From an uncultured Alphaproteobacteria bacterium (lineage in GTDB: Bacteria; Pseudomonadota; Alphaproteobacteria; Caulobacterales; Caulobacteraceae): a stretch of DNA of 54,010 bases. A model generated the notes under the pieces. That model was given only the letters and a program-made list of their open reading frames with translations, had not been told where the DNA came from and did no database searches. The translations under genes were made by a program, and so were the position numbers. The stretch is taken from positions 1 through 54,010 of the forward strand of contig CAIJOB010000008.1 in the NCBI GenBank assembly GCA_903822175.1, read 5' to 3'. Position 1 is the first letter of the stretch. Every line of letters starts with the position of its first letter. Positions 30,601 to 39,288 of the stretch are shown in pieces.

Positions 30601-30627
30601 GGAACCTTGAGCTTGGCTCTGCGTATT
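30601..30627 (+). promoter_or_regulatory. Candidate EcfG (SigT)-type general stress promoter for csbD
   Basis: GGAAC (30601-30605), 16 bp, CGTATT (30622-30627) resembles the alphaproteobacterial general stress sigma factor consensus GGAAC-N16/17-CGTT, with one mismatch in the -10. It lies 54 bp before the csbD start codon, and csbD-like genes are typical members of that regulon. Confidence 0.55.
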
Positions 30628-30680
30628 CGTCGGCGAGGGGTCAGTCAGGCCCCGCCACACCAAGCTCAAGGAGTGCTCCC

Positions 30681-30863
30681 ATGCACAAGGACCAGGCCAA
30701 AGGCGCCACAAAGGACATCGCGGGTTCGATCAAGGAAGGCGTCGGCAAAGCGACCGGCAACGACAAGCTGGCCGCTGAAGGCGCCGGCGAGCGCGTCGAA
30801 GGCAAGGTGCAGAAGGCCGTCGGCTCGGTGAAGGACGCCGCGCGCCAAGCCCTGAAGAACTAA
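30681..30863 (+). CDS. CsbD family stress protein
   Basis: The 60-residue protein matches the CsbD family along its whole length: KDQAKGATKDIAGSIKEGVGKATGNDKLAAEG and VEGKVQKAVGSVKDAAR, with repeating Gly/Lys/Ala segments. CsbD proteins are small, hydrophilic, stress-induced and of unknown molecular role. AAGGAG lies just upstream as ribosome site. The candidate GGAAC-N16-CGTATT promoter at 30601 suggests control by the general stress response, as in other Alphaproteobacteria. Monocistronic, ending before a GNRA-loop hairpin. Confidence 0.92.
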   Translation: MHKDQAKGATKDIAGSIKEGVGKATGNDKLAAEGAGERVEGKVQKAVGSVKDAARQALKN

Positions 30864-30960
30864 GACCTAGCGCTCAGGATCGCCCTCGCTCCCCGAGCGG
30901 TCTGGCCGGCCTCCCCAACGGAGCGCCATCCGCCGCTTCGCGAGAGCGATCCTTGAGGCC

Positions 30961-30988
30961 AGAGGCCGCGCTGCGAAGCGCGGCCTCT
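30961..30988. terminator. Perfect 12-bp hairpin with GCGA tetraloop between convergent genes
   Basis: AGAGGCCGCGCT (30961-30972) and AGCGCGGCCTCT (30977-30988) pair perfectly around a GCGA loop. It lies between the convergent csbD and kdpE genes. There is no strong T run on either side, so it may act as a weak bidirectional terminator or as an mRNA 3'-end stabiliser. Confidence 0.65.
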
Positions 30989-31002
30989 GTTGCGTCTGGA
31001 GG

Positions 31003-31713
31003 TCAGCCGGCGATCTCGGCCAAGCGGTAACCGACGCCCGCCTCGCTCACCAGCAACGGCTCGCCGCCGACATCGCCGAGCTTCTGGCGCAGCTGGCCCA
31101 CATAGACCCGCAGATACTGGATGTCGGCCCGCTCGCTCCCCCAGACGCTGCGCAACAGGTCCTTGTGGCTGACCGTGCGGCCAAGGTTGAGCGCCAGTTC
31201 CGCCAGCAGGTCGTATTCCTTCGGCGACAGCTTCAGCGTCTCGGCGCCTTTCACGACCCGGCGCAGACCTAGGTCGATGGTAAGGTCCCCGGTGCGCACC
31301 AGGGGCGCCGAACCGCGCGCCTGTACCCCGTGGCGCAGGCCGGCGCGGATGCGCGCCAGCAGCTCCTCGACCCCGAACGGCTTCTGCACATAGTCGTCGG
31401 CGCCCAGGTCCAGCGCCTCGACCTTCATGGCCGGCGCGTCGCGGGCCGACAGCACCACGATCGGCGTCTGGCCCCCCTCTTGTTGTTTACGGCCCCTGAT
31501 CTCGCCGATCACGCTCAGGCCGTCGCGGTCGGGCAGCCCCAGGTCCAGCAGCACCAGGTCCGGCGCATAGTGGGCGAACCAGCGGAGACCCTCGGCGGCG
31601 CTGCGCGCGCTGACCGGCCGGTAGCCCGCGGCCTTGAGCGTGGCGCAGAGCGCGGCGTTCAGGCTCGCGTCGTCCTCGACGACGAGGATGGTGGCAGGAT
31701 CGGCGTCACTCAT
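31003..31713 (-). CDS. kdpE: KdpE-like response regulator
   Basis: The 236-residue protein is an OmpR-family regulator: receiver domain with acidic pocket VVEDD, phospho-acceptor D57 (LVLLDLGLPDRDG), conserved Thr/Ser replaced by VLSARD and Lys in YVQKPFG; then a winged helix (about 130-230) with LSPKEYDLLAELALNLGRTVSHKDLL and YLRVYVGQLRQKLGD, which is the KdpE type. It should be phosphorylated by the kinase encoded just upstream (9-bp gap) and control potassium transport genes. No kdpFABC genes occur in the window; the nearest potassium gene is kup. Confidence 0.9.
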   Translation of the reverse strand: MSDADPATILVVEDDASLNAALCATLKAAGYRPVSARSAAEGLRWFAHYAPDLVLLDLGLPDRDGLSVIGEIRGRKQQEGGQTPIVVLSARDAPAMKVEALDLGADDYVQKPFGVEELLARIRAGLRHGVQARGSAPLVRTGDLTIDLGLRRVVKGAETLKLSPKEYDLLAELALNLGRTVSHKDLLRSVWGSERADIQYLRVYVGQLRQKLGDVGGEPLLVSEAGVGYRLAEIAG

Positions 31714-31722
31714 GCCGCCTGA

Positions 31723-33273
31723 CTATGCAGGCTGGGCGACCGCCTTGGCCAGGGGCGCGGAGAGCCGCACGCGGGCGCCCTTGCCGCCCTGCAGGTTCAC
31801 GGCCTCGACCGACCCGCCCTGCGCTTCCAGGAAGCCGCGGGCGATGGAGAGCCCAAGGCCCGTGCCCGGCGGGCGGCCGTCGCCGCTGACGCCGCGGGAG
31901 AACTTCTCGAACATCGGCTCGATGGCGCCGGGGAAACCGGGTCCCTCGTCCTCGACCTCGATCCAGCCGGCGCCGCCGGCCTCGCCGCTGCGCAGCCGGA
32001 TCGGCGCGCCGGCCGGGGCATATTTGGCGGCGTTCTCCAGCACATTGGCCAGTGCTGTCTCGAACAGCGAGGCGTCCACCTCCAGTGGCGCGGCCTGGGC
32101 GCTGACCTCGTTGACCACCTCGCGCCCGGCCAGGGCGACGGACGCGCTGCGCAAGGCCTCGGCCGCCAGCTCGGCGGGCTCCACGGCCGCGGTCTTGACC
32201 ACCACCGCGCCGGCGTCGATCCGGTTCATGTCCAGGAGGTTCGCGACCATGGCCGACAGCCGCGAGGTCTCGGTCTCGGCCAGCGTCAGCAGCTCGGCGC
32301 GGGTCTTGGCGTCGTGCGTCTTGGCGAACTTCTGCAGGCTCTGCAGGGTGAACAGCACCGTCGAGAGCGGCGTCTTAAGGTCGTGGCTGACGGCGGCCAG
32401 CAGGTCGGCCTTCAACCGCTCGCTCGCCACCTCGACCCGGCTTTCCAGCACCTGGGCGGCATAGGCCTCGCGGTCCAGCGCCACGGCTAGATAGCCGGAG
32501 ACGATCTCCACCAGCCGCTCAGGATTGTCCGGCCGGCCGGCTTCGCCCAGTGAGATCGAGACCCCGATCACCGCCTGCTGCCGCTGCGGCGTCACCACCG
32601 GCCAGAAGTCGTAGGCCGCGGACTCCACCGGATAGGCGCCGCCGCGGGTCGGTATCCGGGCCGCCAGCGCCCAGCCCGCCGCCTCGCGGTCGGCGGGGCT
32701 GAGTTCGCCGCCGCCGGCCTGGCCGGTGACCGCCAGCTCCGTCTCGCCCTGCAAGAACACCACCGCCGGCGAATGGAAGAGCCGGGCGAGCGCGTCGGCG
32801 CTGGCCTGCGCCGCGCCCGCGCCGCCGTTGGCCGCCACCAGGCTGCGGGCCAGCGCCTGCAAGGCCGTCGCCTGGTCGGCCGCGCTCCAGGCCTCCATGG
32901 CGCGGCGGCGCGACTGGGCCGCCACCCCGCTGACGATCGCCGCGGTGACCAGCAGCAGGAACAGCGCCCAGATGTTCGCCGGATCGGCGACCCGCAGCGT
33001 GTAGAGCGGCGCGATCAGGAAGAAGTTGTAGGCCAGCGCACCGGCCACCGCGGCGGCCAGCGAGGGACCCCAGCCGAAGCTCACCGCGGCGATCACCACC
33101 GGCAGCACGAACACCAGCGACAGGTTGGGAACCGTCTGGACCTGATCGACCAGGATCGCGGCCAGCGTCGCCGCCGCCACCATCAGGAACGACAGGGCGT
33201 AGGCCGCCGCAGGATGCAGCCGCCCGACGCGAAACTCGGGGCGGTCTTCAGGGATATCGGTCGAAAGGCTCAT
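31723..33273 (-). CDS. kdpD: KdpD-like sensor histidine kinase lacking the N-terminal KdpD/USP domains
   Basis: The 516-residue protein starts at the ATG at 33273. It contains four close membrane helices of DUF4118 type (about residues 20-120; VFVLPVVIAAVSFGWGPSLAAAVAGALAYNFF is characteristic), a GAF-like region, HisKA with H297 (AAVSHDLKTPLSTVL) and HATPase_c with ENAAKYAP and GTGLGLSIARGF. Classical KdpD is about 900 residues and begins with a KdpD sensor domain and a USP domain; both are absent and the upstream DNA does not encode them. It forms an operon with kdpE and is divergent from kup. Confidence 0.9.
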   Translation of the reverse strand: MSLSTDIPEDRPEFRVGRLHPAAAYALSFLMVAAATLAAILVDQVQTVPNLSLVFVLPVVIAAVSFGWGPSLAAAVAGALAYNFFLIAPLYTLRVADPANIWALFLLLVTAAIVSGVAAQSRRRAMEAWSAADQATALQALARSLVAANGGAGAAQASADALARLFHSPAVVFLQGETELAVTGQAGGGELSPADREAAGWALAARIPTRGGAYPVESAAYDFWPVVTPQRQQAVIGVSISLGEAGRPDNPERLVEIVSGYLAVALDREAYAAQVLESRVEVASERLKADLLAAVSHDLKTPLSTVLFTLQSLQKFAKTHDAKTRAELLTLAETETSRLSAMVANLLDMNRIDAGAVVVKTAAVEPAELAAEALRSASVALAGREVVNEVSAQAAPLEVDASLFETALANVLENAAKYAPAGAPIRLRSGEAGGAGWIEVEDEGPGFPGAIEPMFEKFSRGVSGDGRPPGTGLGLSIARGFLEAQGGSVEAVNLQGGKGARVRLSAPLAKAVAQPA

Positions 33274-33440
33274 GGCGCGCCTCCCCGGCGCAATACAAAC
33301 GGCGCAACTCGAACGGCGCAAACAAGGCCCTTCCGACCCTCCGGCGCAAGCGTTCCGGGCCGCTAAGCCCAACAACCACATGGGATCTTTATGTCACTCG
33401 GCGCGACAAGCCCGCCTCGATATTGCCGCAGGATTCCGCC

Positions 33441-35363
33441 TTGGACGCCGCCACGCCCGTCACCGAAACCGCCACCGACGCCGCCACGCCGGCGCCGAAC
33501 CTGCGCGGGTTCCTGGGCCTGGCGCTGGGCTCGGCGGGCGTCGTCTATGGCGATATCGGCACCAGCCCGCTCTATGCCTTCAAGGAATCCATCAGCCACC
33601 TGTCCCGCGCCGGCGGCCGGCTGGCGGCGGGCGACGTGATCGGCGTCGTCTCGCTGATGCTGTGGACCCTGATGGTCATCGTGACGCTGAAGTACGTCGC
33701 CATCCTGATGCGCTTCGACAACCGCGGCGAAGGCGGCACGCTGTCGCTGATGGCGCTGGTCCAGAAGGCCGGCGGCCGCGCGGCCGGCGCGATCCTGATC
33801 ATCGGCATGATCGGCGCCGGCATGTTCTTCGGCGACGCGATGCTGACGCCGGCGGTCTCCGTGCTCTCGGCGGTCGAAGGCCTCGAGGTGGTCAAGGGAC
33901 TCAGCGGCCGCATCGAACCCTTCGTGCCGCTGATCGCCCTGGTGCTGCTGGTCGGCCTGTTCGCGGTGCAGAAGCGCGGCGCCGGCGGCGTCGGCCGTTG
34001 GTTCGGTCCGGTCTGCGTCGTCTGGTTCGCGACCATCGCGGTGCTGGGCGTCGTGCCCCTGTTCCACGCGCCCCAGATGCTCAAGGCGCTCAATCCCCTG
34101 CCGGGTCTCGCGCTGCTGGCGCACCATCCGCGCATCGCCCCCGCCGTCCTGGGCTCGGTCTTCCTGACCGTCACCGGGGCCGAGGCCCTCTACGCCGACA
34201 TGGGCCATTTCGGCCGCAAGCCGATCCAATGGACCTGGGTGGCGCTGGTCTTCCCCTGCCTGATCCTCAACTACCTGGGCCAGGGCGCGCTGGTCATCAC
34301 CGACCCCGGGGCCATCGACAATCCCTTCTTCCACCTGGCCCCCAGCTGGTTCCAGATCCCGCTGGTGGTGCTGGCCACCGCCGCCACCGTCATCGCCAGC
34401 CAGGCCGTTATCTCCGGCGCCTTCTCCATGACCCAGCAGGCCGTGCAACTGGGCCTGCTCCCCAGGCTGACCCTGAAGGTCACCTCGGAGGCCCACGTCG
34501 GCCAGATCTACGCGCCTCAGATCAACTGGATCCTGGCGCTGGGCGTCGCCGCCCTGGTGATCGGCTTCCGCTCTTCCGACGCGCTGGCCAACGCCTATGG
34601 CGTCTCGGTGGTGGGCGCGATGATCACCTCTTCGGTGCTCGCCGTCGTCGCCATCCACCGCCTCAAGCACCGGCCGATCTGGCAGGCGATCATCGCCTTT
34701 TCGCCCTTCCTGCTGGTCGAGGGCGCCTTCCTCGCCGCCAACCTCGCCAAGGTGGTGCACGGCGGCTATGTGCCCCTGTTGATCGCGTCCGGCGTCATCC
34801 TCCTGATGTGGACCTGGATGCGCGGCATCCGCCGGGTCCTGCGCGCCGAACAGAGCGACCTGAAGCTCTCCGACGTGCTCCCGATGCTGCTGCAGCGCCC
34901 GCCGTTGCAGGCCCGCGGCGCCGCCGTCTTCCTGACCGCCGACCCCGGCTCAGTGCCCGCCGCCCTGATGCACAATCTCAAGCACAATCAGGTGCTGCAC
35001 GAGCAGGTGGTCCTGCTCACCGTCAAAGTCGCCCCGCGTCCCCGCGTGCCGGACTCCGAGCGGGTCGAGGTCCACGACCTGGCGCCCGGCTTCAAGGCCA
35101 TGACGCTGTCCTTCGGCTTCATGGAGACGCCCAACGTCGCCAAGGGCATGACGCTGGCCCGCGCCAAGGGGCTGAAGTTCGACATCATGCGGACCTCGTT
35201 CTTCCTCAGCCGCCGCACCTTGCTGCCCCGCCGCAGCGTAGGCCTGGGCCACATCCTCGACGTCCTCTTCGTCTTCCTGACCCGCAACGCCGTCCGCACC
35301 GCCGACTTCTTCCAGATCCCGCCGTCCCGGGTGGTCGAGCTGGGCGCCCAGGTGGCGTTCTAG
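33441..35363 (+). CDS. kup: Kup-family potassium transporter
   Basis: The protein is 640 residues from the TTG at 33441, which has AGGA 7 nt upstream; a TTG at 33423 without such a site would add six residues. Family signatures are LALGSAGVVYGDIGTSPLYAFKE, FDNRGEGGTLSLMAL, GAGMFFGDAMLTPAVSVLSAVEG and AEALYADMGHFGRKPI. About 12 membrane helices are followed by a cytoplasmic C-terminal domain (from about residue 490, ending PPSRVVELGAQVAF). Kup imports K+ with H+. The 167-bp region shared with kdpDE suggests control by that pair. Confidence 0.93.
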   Translation: MDAATPVTETATDAATPAPNLRGFLGLALGSAGVVYGDIGTSPLYAFKESISHLSRAGGRLAAGDVIGVVSLMLWTLMVIVTLKYVAILMRFDNRGEGGTLSLMALVQKAGGRAAGAILIIGMIGAGMFFGDAMLTPAVSVLSAVEGLEVVKGLSGRIEPFVPLIALVLLVGLFAVQKRGAGGVGRWFGPVCVVWFATIAVLGVVPLFHAPQMLKALNPLPGLALLAHHPRIAPAVLGSVFLTVTGAEALYADMGHFGRKPIQWTWVALVFPCLILNYLGQGALVITDPGAIDNPFFHLAPSWFQIPLVVLATAATVIASQAVISGAFSMTQQAVQLGLLPRLTLKVTSEAHVGQIYAPQINWILALGVAALVIGFRSSDALANAYGVSVVGAMITSSVLAVVAIHRLKHRPIWQAIIAFSPFLLVEGAFLAANLAKVVHGGYVPLLIASGVILLMWTWMRGIRRVLRAEQSDLKLSDVLPMLLQRPPLQARGAAVFLTADPGSVPAALMHNLKHNQVLHEQVVLLTVKVAPRPRVPDSERVEVHDLAPGFKAMTLSFGFMETPNVAKGMTLARAKGLKFDIMRTSFFLSRRTLLPRRSVGLGHILDVLFVFLTRNAVRTADFFQIPPSRVVELGAQVAF

Positions 35364-35430
35364 GCATAAAGACCGCCATCTGGCGTTTTCGCGCCGGGTC
35401 GGTTCCTATGCCGCGAGGGAAGATTCGGGG

Positions 35431-37071
35431 ATGCGCATGCTCAAGACCCTCATGGCCGCCACGGCCCGGACTGCCCTCGTAGCGTCGGCCGCCCTCGTCG
35501 CGTCGGTCGCGGTCGCCCAGCCCGCCGCCGCCCCATCACCGATCAACCCCTTCGCCTCGGGCGCCGAGCAGCAGGCGGCCATGCGGGCCGGAACGCTGAC
35601 CTCCGAGGCCCTGGTGCAGGCCTATCTGACGCGGATCGCCGACCTCGACCGCAAGGGGCCCAAGCTCAATGCGGTGATCGCGCTCAATCCCCATGCGCTG
35701 GCCGACGCCCGCAAGCTGGACGCCGAACGCAAGGCCGGGCGCGTGCGCGGGCCCCTGCACGGAATCCCGGTGCTCCTGAAGGACAACATCGAGTCCGCCG
35801 ACGACACGGCCACCACCGCCGGATCGCTGGCGCTGAAGGACAACGTCACCGGCCGCGACGCGCCCCTGGTCAAGCGCCTGACCGACGCCGGGGCGGTGAT
35901 CATCGGCAAGGCCAACCTGTCGGAATGGGCCAACTTCCGCTCGACCCATTCGATCAGCGGCTGGACGGCGATCGCCGGCCTGGCGCGCAATCCCTATCTG
36001 CTCGACCGCACCGCCTGCGGCTCCAGCGCCGGGTCCGGTGTCGCGGTGGCCGCCGGCCTCACGACGCTGGCGGTCGGGACCGAGACCGACGGCTCGGTCA
36101 CCTGCCCGGCCGCCACCAATGGCGTGGTGGGCCTCAAGCCCACGCTCGGCCTGATCTCGCGCACCTACGTCGTGCCGATCTCGGCGGAGCAGGACACGCC
36201 CGGCCCGATGACCCGGACCGTCACCGACGCGGCGGCCATGCTGGGCGCCATGGCCGGCTCGGACCCCGCCGACGCCTGGACCAAGGACGCCGACGCCCAC
36301 AAGACCGACTACCTCGCCGGGCTGAAGCCCGACGCGCTGAAGGGCGTCCGGGTCGGCGTCCTGCGCCTGACCGCCGGCCGTTCGCCCCAGACCGACGCCA
36401 TCTTCGAGGACGCGCTGACAGCGCTGAAAAAGGCCGGCGCGGTGCTGGTCGAGGTCAAGGGCCCGGACGACGCGGCCTTCTCCGCCGTCTCCGCCAACGA
36501 GACCGAGGCGCTGCGCGTGGAGTTCAAGGCGGCGCTGAACACCTATCTCGCGGGCACCGACCCCAAGAAGGTCCCTTCCCGCACCCTCGACGCGCTCATC
36601 GCCTTCAACAACAAGGAGCCGCGGGAGACGCCGCTGTTCGGGCAGGAGATCTTCGAGAGCGCCGCCAAGGCGCCGCCGATCACCGACGCCGGCTACCTGC
36701 AGCGCCGCGCCGACGCGCGGCGGCTGGCCCGCGAGGCGATCGACAAGATGCTGGCCGCCAACACCGTCGAGATCCTGGTCGGCCCGTCGACCGGCCCCGC
36801 GACCATCGTCGACCCGATCGACGGCAGCCGCAGCCTGGGCTCCTATTCCAGCCTGCCGGCGGTGGCGGGCTATCCGCACCTGACGCTGCCGATGGGCAAT
36901 GTTTCCGGCCTGCCGGTGAACCTGTCGATGATCGGCGCGGCCTGGTCCGACGCGCGTGTGCTGGCGCTCGGCTACGCCTTCGAACAGGCGACGCACGCCC
37001 GCATCGATCCGCAGTTCCTGCCCAACGTCGGCGCCCGTCCGGAGTACGCCCGCGCCTACGATCCGCGGTGA
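35431..37071 (+). CDS. Exported amidase (amidase signature family)
   Basis: The 546-residue enzyme has a signal peptide (to about residue 30, SVAVAQPA) and the Ser-cisSer-Lys triad of the amidase signature family: K117 in PVLLKDNIE, cis-Ser in CGSSAGSG (198-199) and nucleophile S222 in TETDGSVTCPA. The exported subgroup with GSVTCPA in place of the cytosolic GSIRxPA occurs in many Proteobacteria and Gram-positives. It hydrolyses amide bonds of unknown substrates in the periplasm. It is followed 188 bp later by a glycosyltransferase gene on the same strand, probably a separate unit. Confidence 0.9.
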   Translation: MRMLKTLMAATARTALVASAALVASVAVAQPAAAPSPINPFASGAEQQAAMRAGTLTSEALVQAYLTRIADLDRKGPKLNAVIALNPHALADARKLDAERKAGRVRGPLHGIPVLLKDNIESADDTATTAGSLALKDNVTGRDAPLVKRLTDAGAVIIGKANLSEWANFRSTHSISGWTAIAGLARNPYLLDRTACGSSAGSGVAVAAGLTTLAVGTETDGSVTCPAATNGVVGLKPTLGLISRTYVVPISAEQDTPGPMTRTVTDAAAMLGAMAGSDPADAWTKDADAHKTDYLAGLKPDALKGVRVGVLRLTAGRSPQTDAIFEDALTALKKAGAVLVEVKGPDDAAFSAVSANETEALRVEFKAALNTYLAGTDPKKVPSRTLDALIAFNNKEPRETPLFGQEIFESAAKAPPITDAGYLQRRADARRLAREAIDKMLAANTVEILVGPSTGPATIVDPIDGSRSLGSYSSLPAVAGYPHLTLPMGNVSGLPVNLSMIGAAWSDARVLALGYAFEQATHARIDPQFLPNVGARPEYARAYDPR

Positions 37072-37259
37072 CGCCCTTGCCCCGTCGGCCTTTCGCCCCA
37101 TTTTGAGCGTGAAGCTTCAGCAGAAGAAGAAGGCGCAGGGTTCTGGCGCGACTTTGGAAAAAATCGGCGAGCCGCGCTAATCTGGCCAAGCTTCGGCGGG
37201 ATCGAACGGCGGCGCTGTTCGTTGCGCCCGATGCGTTCGGGGAAAGAAGGGCTGAAAGC

Positions 37260-38417
37260 GTGTCGGACGTTTCTGCGGACAACGCCGGCGGCTTCCACCT
37301 GATCGACACCACCATGATGTACGCGCCCCGGTCCGGCGGGGTGAAGCGCTACCTCACGGCTAAGCGCACCTGGCTGGAAGACAACCGCCCCGACATCCGC
37401 CAGACCCTGGTGGTTCCCGGCCGGGCGACGCGCGCCGGTGGCTCGGGCCTCTACACCGTCAGCGCCGCCAAGCTGCCGTTCGGCGACGGCTACCGGATGC
37501 CCGCCAGCCCCAACAAATGGGCCGCGGTGCTGGAGCAGCTCAACCCCGACATCATCGAGGCCGGCGACGTCCTGGTGCCCGGCCACGCCGCCCTGATCGC
37601 GGGCCAGAGCCTGGGCGCGCCCGTCGTCGCCGTCTGCCACACCGACACCCCGACGCTGGCCGCCCTGCACCTGGGCGACTGGGCCGAGCAACCGACCTTC
37701 AATCTCTGGGCCCAGGCCTACCGCCGCTTCGACCACGTCGTCGCCCCCAGTCGCCATTCCGCCAGCCGGCTCGCCGAGGCCGGGGTCAAGCAGGTGAGTG
37801 TCCACCCGCTGGGCGTCGATCTCGACCTCTTCCATCCCAGCCGCGGCGACCGCGCGGCGCTGTTGAAGCGTCTCGACTTCCCGTCCGACACCCGCCTGCT
37901 GGTGTTCGCCGGCCGCCCGGCCAAAGAGAAGAACATCGACTCCATGGTCGCCGCCGTGGAGCTGCTGGGCGACCCCTACCGCCTGGTGCTGATCGGCGCC
38001 GGCAAGGACGCGAAATACACCTCCCGCGTCGCCTCCATCGAGTTCGAGGGCGAGCCGGAGGCGTTGGCCGGCGTCATCGCCAGCTGCGACGCCTTCCTGC
38101 ACGCCAACGAGAACGAGACCTTCGGCCTGGTGGTGATCGAGGCCATGGCCGCGGGCCTGCCGGTGGTCGGCCCCAACAAGGGCGGCGTCGGCGAACTGCT
38201 CGACGAGGGCGTGGGCCAGCTCTCCAACGGCGTCGATCCGGCCAGCCTGGCCGAGGCCGTCGAGGCGCTGTTCGCCCGCGACCTGGACGCCCTGAAACTC
38301 GCCGCCCGCCGCCGCGCCGAGACGCGCCACAGCTGGGACCACACCTTCGAGGGCCTGACGAGGCTCTACACCCAGCTGCTCAGCCGCAGCCGTGCGCCCT
38401 GGAAGCTCAGCGCCTAG
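37260..38417 (+). CDS. GT4-family glycosyltransferase
   Basis: The 385-residue enzyme starts with GTG after AGAAGGG. It has the GT-B fold pattern: an N-terminal half with YAPRSGGVKRYLTAKRTWL (the sugar-acceptor loop) and DHVVAPSRHSASRLAEAGV, and a C-terminal half with LLVFAGRPAKEKNIDSMVAAV and the donor-binding E-x7-E motif in ENETFGLVVIEAMAAGLPVV. Close relatives are annotated as alpha-mannosyltransferases or sulfoquinovosyl/digalactosyl-type enzymes; donor and acceptor cannot be decided here. It has no membrane helix. Confidence 0.88.
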   Translation: MSDVSADNAGGFHLIDTTMMYAPRSGGVKRYLTAKRTWLEDNRPDIRQTLVVPGRATRAGGSGLYTVSAAKLPFGDGYRMPASPNKWAAVLEQLNPDIIEAGDVLVPGHAALIAGQSLGAPVVAVCHTDTPTLAALHLGDWAEQPTFNLWAQAYRRFDHVVAPSRHSASRLAEAGVKQVSVHPLGVDLDLFHPSRGDRAALLKRLDFPSDTRLLVFAGRPAKEKNIDSMVAAVELLGDPYRLVLIGAGKDAKYTSRVASIEFEGEPEALAGVIASCDAFLHANENETFGLVVIEAMAAGLPVVGPNKGGVGELLDEGVGQLSNGVDPASLAEAVEALFARDLDALKLAARRRAETRHSWDHTFEGLTRLYTQLLSRSRAPWKLSA

Positions 38418-38860
38418 GCTCTCGCCGATCGCAGGACATGGCGTTCCAGCTTGTCGAGGGCGCCGCCCCAGCCGCCTTCATGGCTGATCCGCGTCGCCTC
38501 GCTGGCCAGCCGCGCATGGGTGAAGGTGAGTTCGGTGGCCGCGCCGCCGTCGATGGCGCGCAGATCGATCTCGATCTGGGAGTCGCCGCCCTCGTCTTCG
38601 TCGCCCTGCCAGCACCAGGTCATGGCGACCCGTTCGGGCGGGCGCACCTCGAGAAACTCGCCGGTGCTCTCGTGCTCGCTGCCGTCCAGCATCCGGAACC
38701 GGACCCGGTAGCGGCCACCGACCCTGGGGTCGCTCTCGGCGATGATCACCGGCCCGTCGTCCGGACCCCACCAGCAGGCGATGCCCTCCGCCGACGTCAC
38801 AAGGTCGAAGACGATCGCGGGCCGCGCCGCGATCCGGCGCACGAGGGTCAGGCTGGTCAC
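38414..38860 (-). CDS. SRPBCC (AHSA1-like) family protein
   Basis: The 148-residue protein has the START-like/AHSA1 pattern: LVRRIAARPAIVFDLVTSAEGIACWWGP at the N-terminus, GGRYRVRFRMLDGSEHESTGEFLEVRPPERVAMTW and the C-terminal helix GGWGGALDKLERHVL. These form a helix-grip fold with a hydrophobic pocket. The GTG start overlaps the stop of the upstream ArsR gene (GTGA). ArsR-SRPBCC pairs of this kind are very common in bacteria, and their ligand is generally unknown. Its stop overlaps the end of the convergent glycosyltransferase gene. Confidence 0.88.
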   Translation of the reverse strand: MTSLTLVRRIAARPAIVFDLVTSAEGIACWWGPDDGPVIIAESDPRVGGRYRVRFRMLDGSEHESTGEFLEVRPPERVAMTWCWQGDEDEGGDSQIEIDLRAIDGGAATELTFTHARLASEATRISHEGGWGGALDKLERHVLRSARA

Positions 38861-39228
38861 GCGTCGCGGTCCGTCTTGGCCTCGGCGGCCTTCAGCGCGG
38901 CCTCCCGTTTTTCCGCCTGCGCCGCGAGCCGGTCCAGGCTGGCCGACCAGAAGCGTTCGTAGCGGGCGAGCCAGTCCATCGCTTCCCTCATGGGTTCAGG
39001 TCTCAGGCGAACCGTCACCGTGCGGCCGGTCTTGGAGCGGCTGATCAGGCCCGCCTCGTCCAGCACATCCAGGTGTTTCATCACCGCCGGCAGCTTGATC
39101 GCGAACGGCTGCGCCAGCTCGCTCACCGACGCTGACTCCTGCGCTTCGAGCCGCGCCAGGATCGCCCGGCGCGTCGGGTCGGTCAGGGCCGCGAAGGTGC
39201 GGTCGAGCGAAGGACTATAGTTCACCAT
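38857..39228 (-). CDS. ArsR-family transcriptional regulator
   Basis: The protein is 123 residues from the ATG at 39228 (MVNYSPSLDRTFAAL); longer starts are open but less likely. The winged helix is clear: LTDPTRRAILARLEAQESASVSELAQPF, LPAVMKHLDVLDEAGLISRSKTGRTVTVRL, with a C-terminal amphipathic helix (AMDWLARYERFWSASLDRLAA). No metal-binding Cys pair is present. It probably represses its own operon with the SRPBCC gene. Just upstream, CGGAA/TTCCG around a 5-nt spacer could be part of an operator. Confidence 0.88.
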   Translation of the reverse strand: MVNYSPSLDRTFAALTDPTRRAILARLEAQESASVSELAQPFAIKLPAVMKHLDVLDEAGLISRSKTGRTVTVRLRPEPMREAMDWLARYERFWSASLDRLAAQAEKREAALKAAEAKTDRDA

Positions 39229-39288
39229 ACGGAAAACCATTCCGCCACCGCGCCGCGATGTCAAGCTTCGCCACCGTGGACGGGCCGC

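Noticed and set aside
37195..37260. GTTC pairs considered as a second LexA box before the glycosyltransferase gene
   Set aside because: The two GTTC blocks are 14 bases apart, not 7.
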